Assembly: GCA_028278465.1 (NCBI GenBank)
Contig: JANQEF010000034.1
Span: 1-7,782, forward strand
DNA: 7,782 bases
DNA from: Dehalococcoidia bacterium
GTDB taxonomy: Bacteria > Chloroflexota > Dehalococcoidia > Lucifugimonadales > Lucifugimonadaceae
Direction: 5' to 3'
Position numbers and translations under genes: made by a program. The notes beneath the pieces are model-generated. The model made no database searches and was not told where the DNA came from. It saw only the letters and a program-made list of their open reading frames with translations. Below are positions 6,891 through 7,782 of this stretch, piece by piece. Within the stretch, counting starts at the first letter, position 1; each line of letters starts with the position of its first letter.

Positions 6891-7100
6891 TCAGGTCTCC
6901 GGCAGGTTGAGTTGTTTACGAGCAGCGAGGGCCGCGGACGGGCCACGGACGCCAAGTTTAGCGCGCAGGCCGAGCATGTGGAGTCGGATTGAAGAACCAT
7001 CCCGCTCTCGGCCCAAAGAGGATTCGCCCATCGCGGTCGTTCGCGGAGCGGCGGCATCTGTGGCGCGCAGTTTCCTGATCACTCTCAAGACCTTTACCAT
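6891..7100 (-). CDS. Small LuxR/GerE-like HTH protein, translationally coupled to eda
   Basis: This 69-codon frame fills what would otherwise be an apparent gap before eda. Its C-terminal half, with SSIRLHMLGLRAKLGV at residues 36-51 followed by RGPSAALAARKQLNL, matches the recognition and last helices of LuxR/GerE domains (pattern 'TVR.H...LR.KLGV......A...A..L.L'). The N-terminal half (LRVIRKLRATDAA) is basic and only loosely like the first helices, so the domain is partial, divergent or degraded. The TGA stop is three bases before the eda start, and the eda ribosome site is in its last codons, which argues for a real gene. The start is uncertain: ATG 7100 has GGAG directly against it, and TTG 7106, TTG 7088 and GTG 7082 are alternatives. 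It is probably an operon-specific regulator. Confidence 0.5.
   Translation of the reverse strand: MVKVLRVIRKLRATDAAAPRTTAMGESSLGRERDGSSIRLHMLGLRAKLGVRGPSAALAARKQLNLPET
6897..6900 (-). promoter_or_regulatory. Ribosome binding site fixing the TTG start of eda
   Basis: GGAG on the minus strand, nine bases before the TTG at 6887-6885 and inside the last codons of the small HTH gene. It supports TTG initiation and coupling. Confidence 0.55.
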
Positions 7101-7190
7101 CTCCAACGAGACGGCTATTGATCGGCAGACACGCCGGCCCCGAACCGGAGCGGCAAGCGTCCGGTGAAGCTCGATCGGACAGGGAGACGC

Positions 7191-7782
7191 ATGGAATACG
7201 TTCAGTTTGGCCGCACCGGCGTGAACATCAGCCCGCTGGTGCTGGGCTGCATGATGTTCGGCGGCCGGACCTCGCTGGAGGATTCCTGCACGATCATCGA
7301 CCGCGCTATTGACGCCGGCATCAACATCCTCGACACGGCGAACGTCTACAACGGCGGCCGGAGCGAAGAGGTTGTCGGCGAGGCGTTGAAGCGGAACGGC
7401 AAACGCAATTCGGTGCTCGTGGCGACGAAGGTCAACGGGCGCATGTCAGACGACCCGAACGCGCTGGGCAACTCACGGCTGCACATCATCGAGCAGTGCG
7501 AGGCGAGCCTGCGCCGATTGCAGATCGACCACATCGACCTGTACCAGTTCCACAGGCCGTCACGGCACATCGCCGTTGACGAGTCATTGCGGGCGATGGA
7601 CGATCTCGTGCGAGCCGGGAAGGTGCGATACATCGGCACCTCGAACTTCGGGTCGTGGCAGTTCGTGGAGTCGCTGTGGGCGGCGAAGGAGTTTGGCCTG
7701 CACCGGTTCGTTTCCGACCAGTCGCCGTACAACATGGCGGACCGGCGCATCGAACGGGAGCACCTGCCTATGTGCCAGACAT
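7191..7782 (+). CDS. Aldo/keto reductase, 3' end outside the window
   Basis: The first 197 codons of an aldo/keto reductase, still open at the window edge. The catalytic tetrad is complete: Asp48 (LDTA), Tyr53 (NVYNGG), Lys80 (VATKVNG) and His121 (YQFHRPS). The cofactor region begins with GTSNFGSWQ (149-157) and SDQSPYN (175-181), as in NADP(H)-dependent members of the large AKR 'Tas/YajO-like' group. The start MEYVQFGRTG is the typical family opening. AGGGAG at 7181-7186 lies four bases before the ATG, which supports it. The full protein would usually be about 310-340 residues. It is divergent from the regulator-eda-kdgK-SDR operon with about 90 bases between starts, so a shared control region is likely. 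It may act on a sugar or sugar-derived aldehyde; the substrate is not readable. Confidence 0.85.
   Translation, partial: MEYVQFGRTGVNISPLVLGCMMFGGRTSLEDSCTIIDRAIDAGINILDTANVYNGGRSEEVVGEALKRNGKRNSVLVATKVNGRMSDDPNALGNSRLHIIEQCEASLRRLQIDHIDLYQFHRPSRHIAVDESLRAMDDLVRAGKVRYIGTSNFGSWQFVESLWAAKEFGLHRFVSDQSPYNMADRRIEREHLPMCQT

Noticed and set aside
6835..7167. Plus-strand 110-codon frame across the region before eda
   Set aside because: Ser/Arg-rich with no domain, antisense to eda's start; the minus-strand HTH frame explains the stretch better.

Overview
The window is a GC-rich, gene-dense bacterial segment. The mix of short-chain dehydrogenases (SDR), xylose-isomerase-like TIM barrels, an aldo/keto reductase, short gaps and TTG starts fits a free-living heterotroph. 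My best guess is Chloroflexota of the SAR202 type, but that is an impression from protein style, not a demonstrated assignment. I see no mobile element, CRISPR array, rRNA or tRNA.

Left part (1-789): the 5' end of a minus-strand gene, probably a SAM-dependent methyltransferase, leaves the window at base 1. It is divergent from a plus-strand SRPBCC (START/Bet v1-like) protein.

Centre (909-3386): three plus-strand genes with gaps of 49 and 11 bases form a probable operon of TIM-barrel sugar isomerase/epimerase, SDR oxidoreductase and a second TIM-barrel protein. The first barrel keeps the Glu-Asp-His-Glu metal tetrad. The second appears to have lost three of the four ligands. A LOG/SLOG-type Rossmann protein (3624-4280) follows after a 237-base gap that holds an operator-like dyad.

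Right part (4342-7100, minus strand): a sugar-acid operon reads, in transcription order, a small LuxR/GerE-like DNA-binding protein (in what first looks like an intergenic region), KDPG/KHG aldolase (Eda), 2-keto-3-deoxygluconate kinase (KdgK) and an NADP-type SDR. Kinase plus aldolase convert KDG through KDPG to pyruvate and glyceraldehyde-3-phosphate. The SDR could supply KDG by reducing a diketo or deoxy-hexulosonate product of uronate breakdown. The aldolase and the SDR both start with TTG behind a good ribosome site. A hairpin at 4330-4360 separates this operon from the convergent LOG-type gene.

Right edge (7191-7782): an aldo/keto reductase, divergent from the regulator-led operon, runs off the window. 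Overall the window looks like a carbohydrate/uronate catabolism island. The two points most worth checking are the small coupled regulator and the ligand-poor isomerase paralogue beside an intact one.
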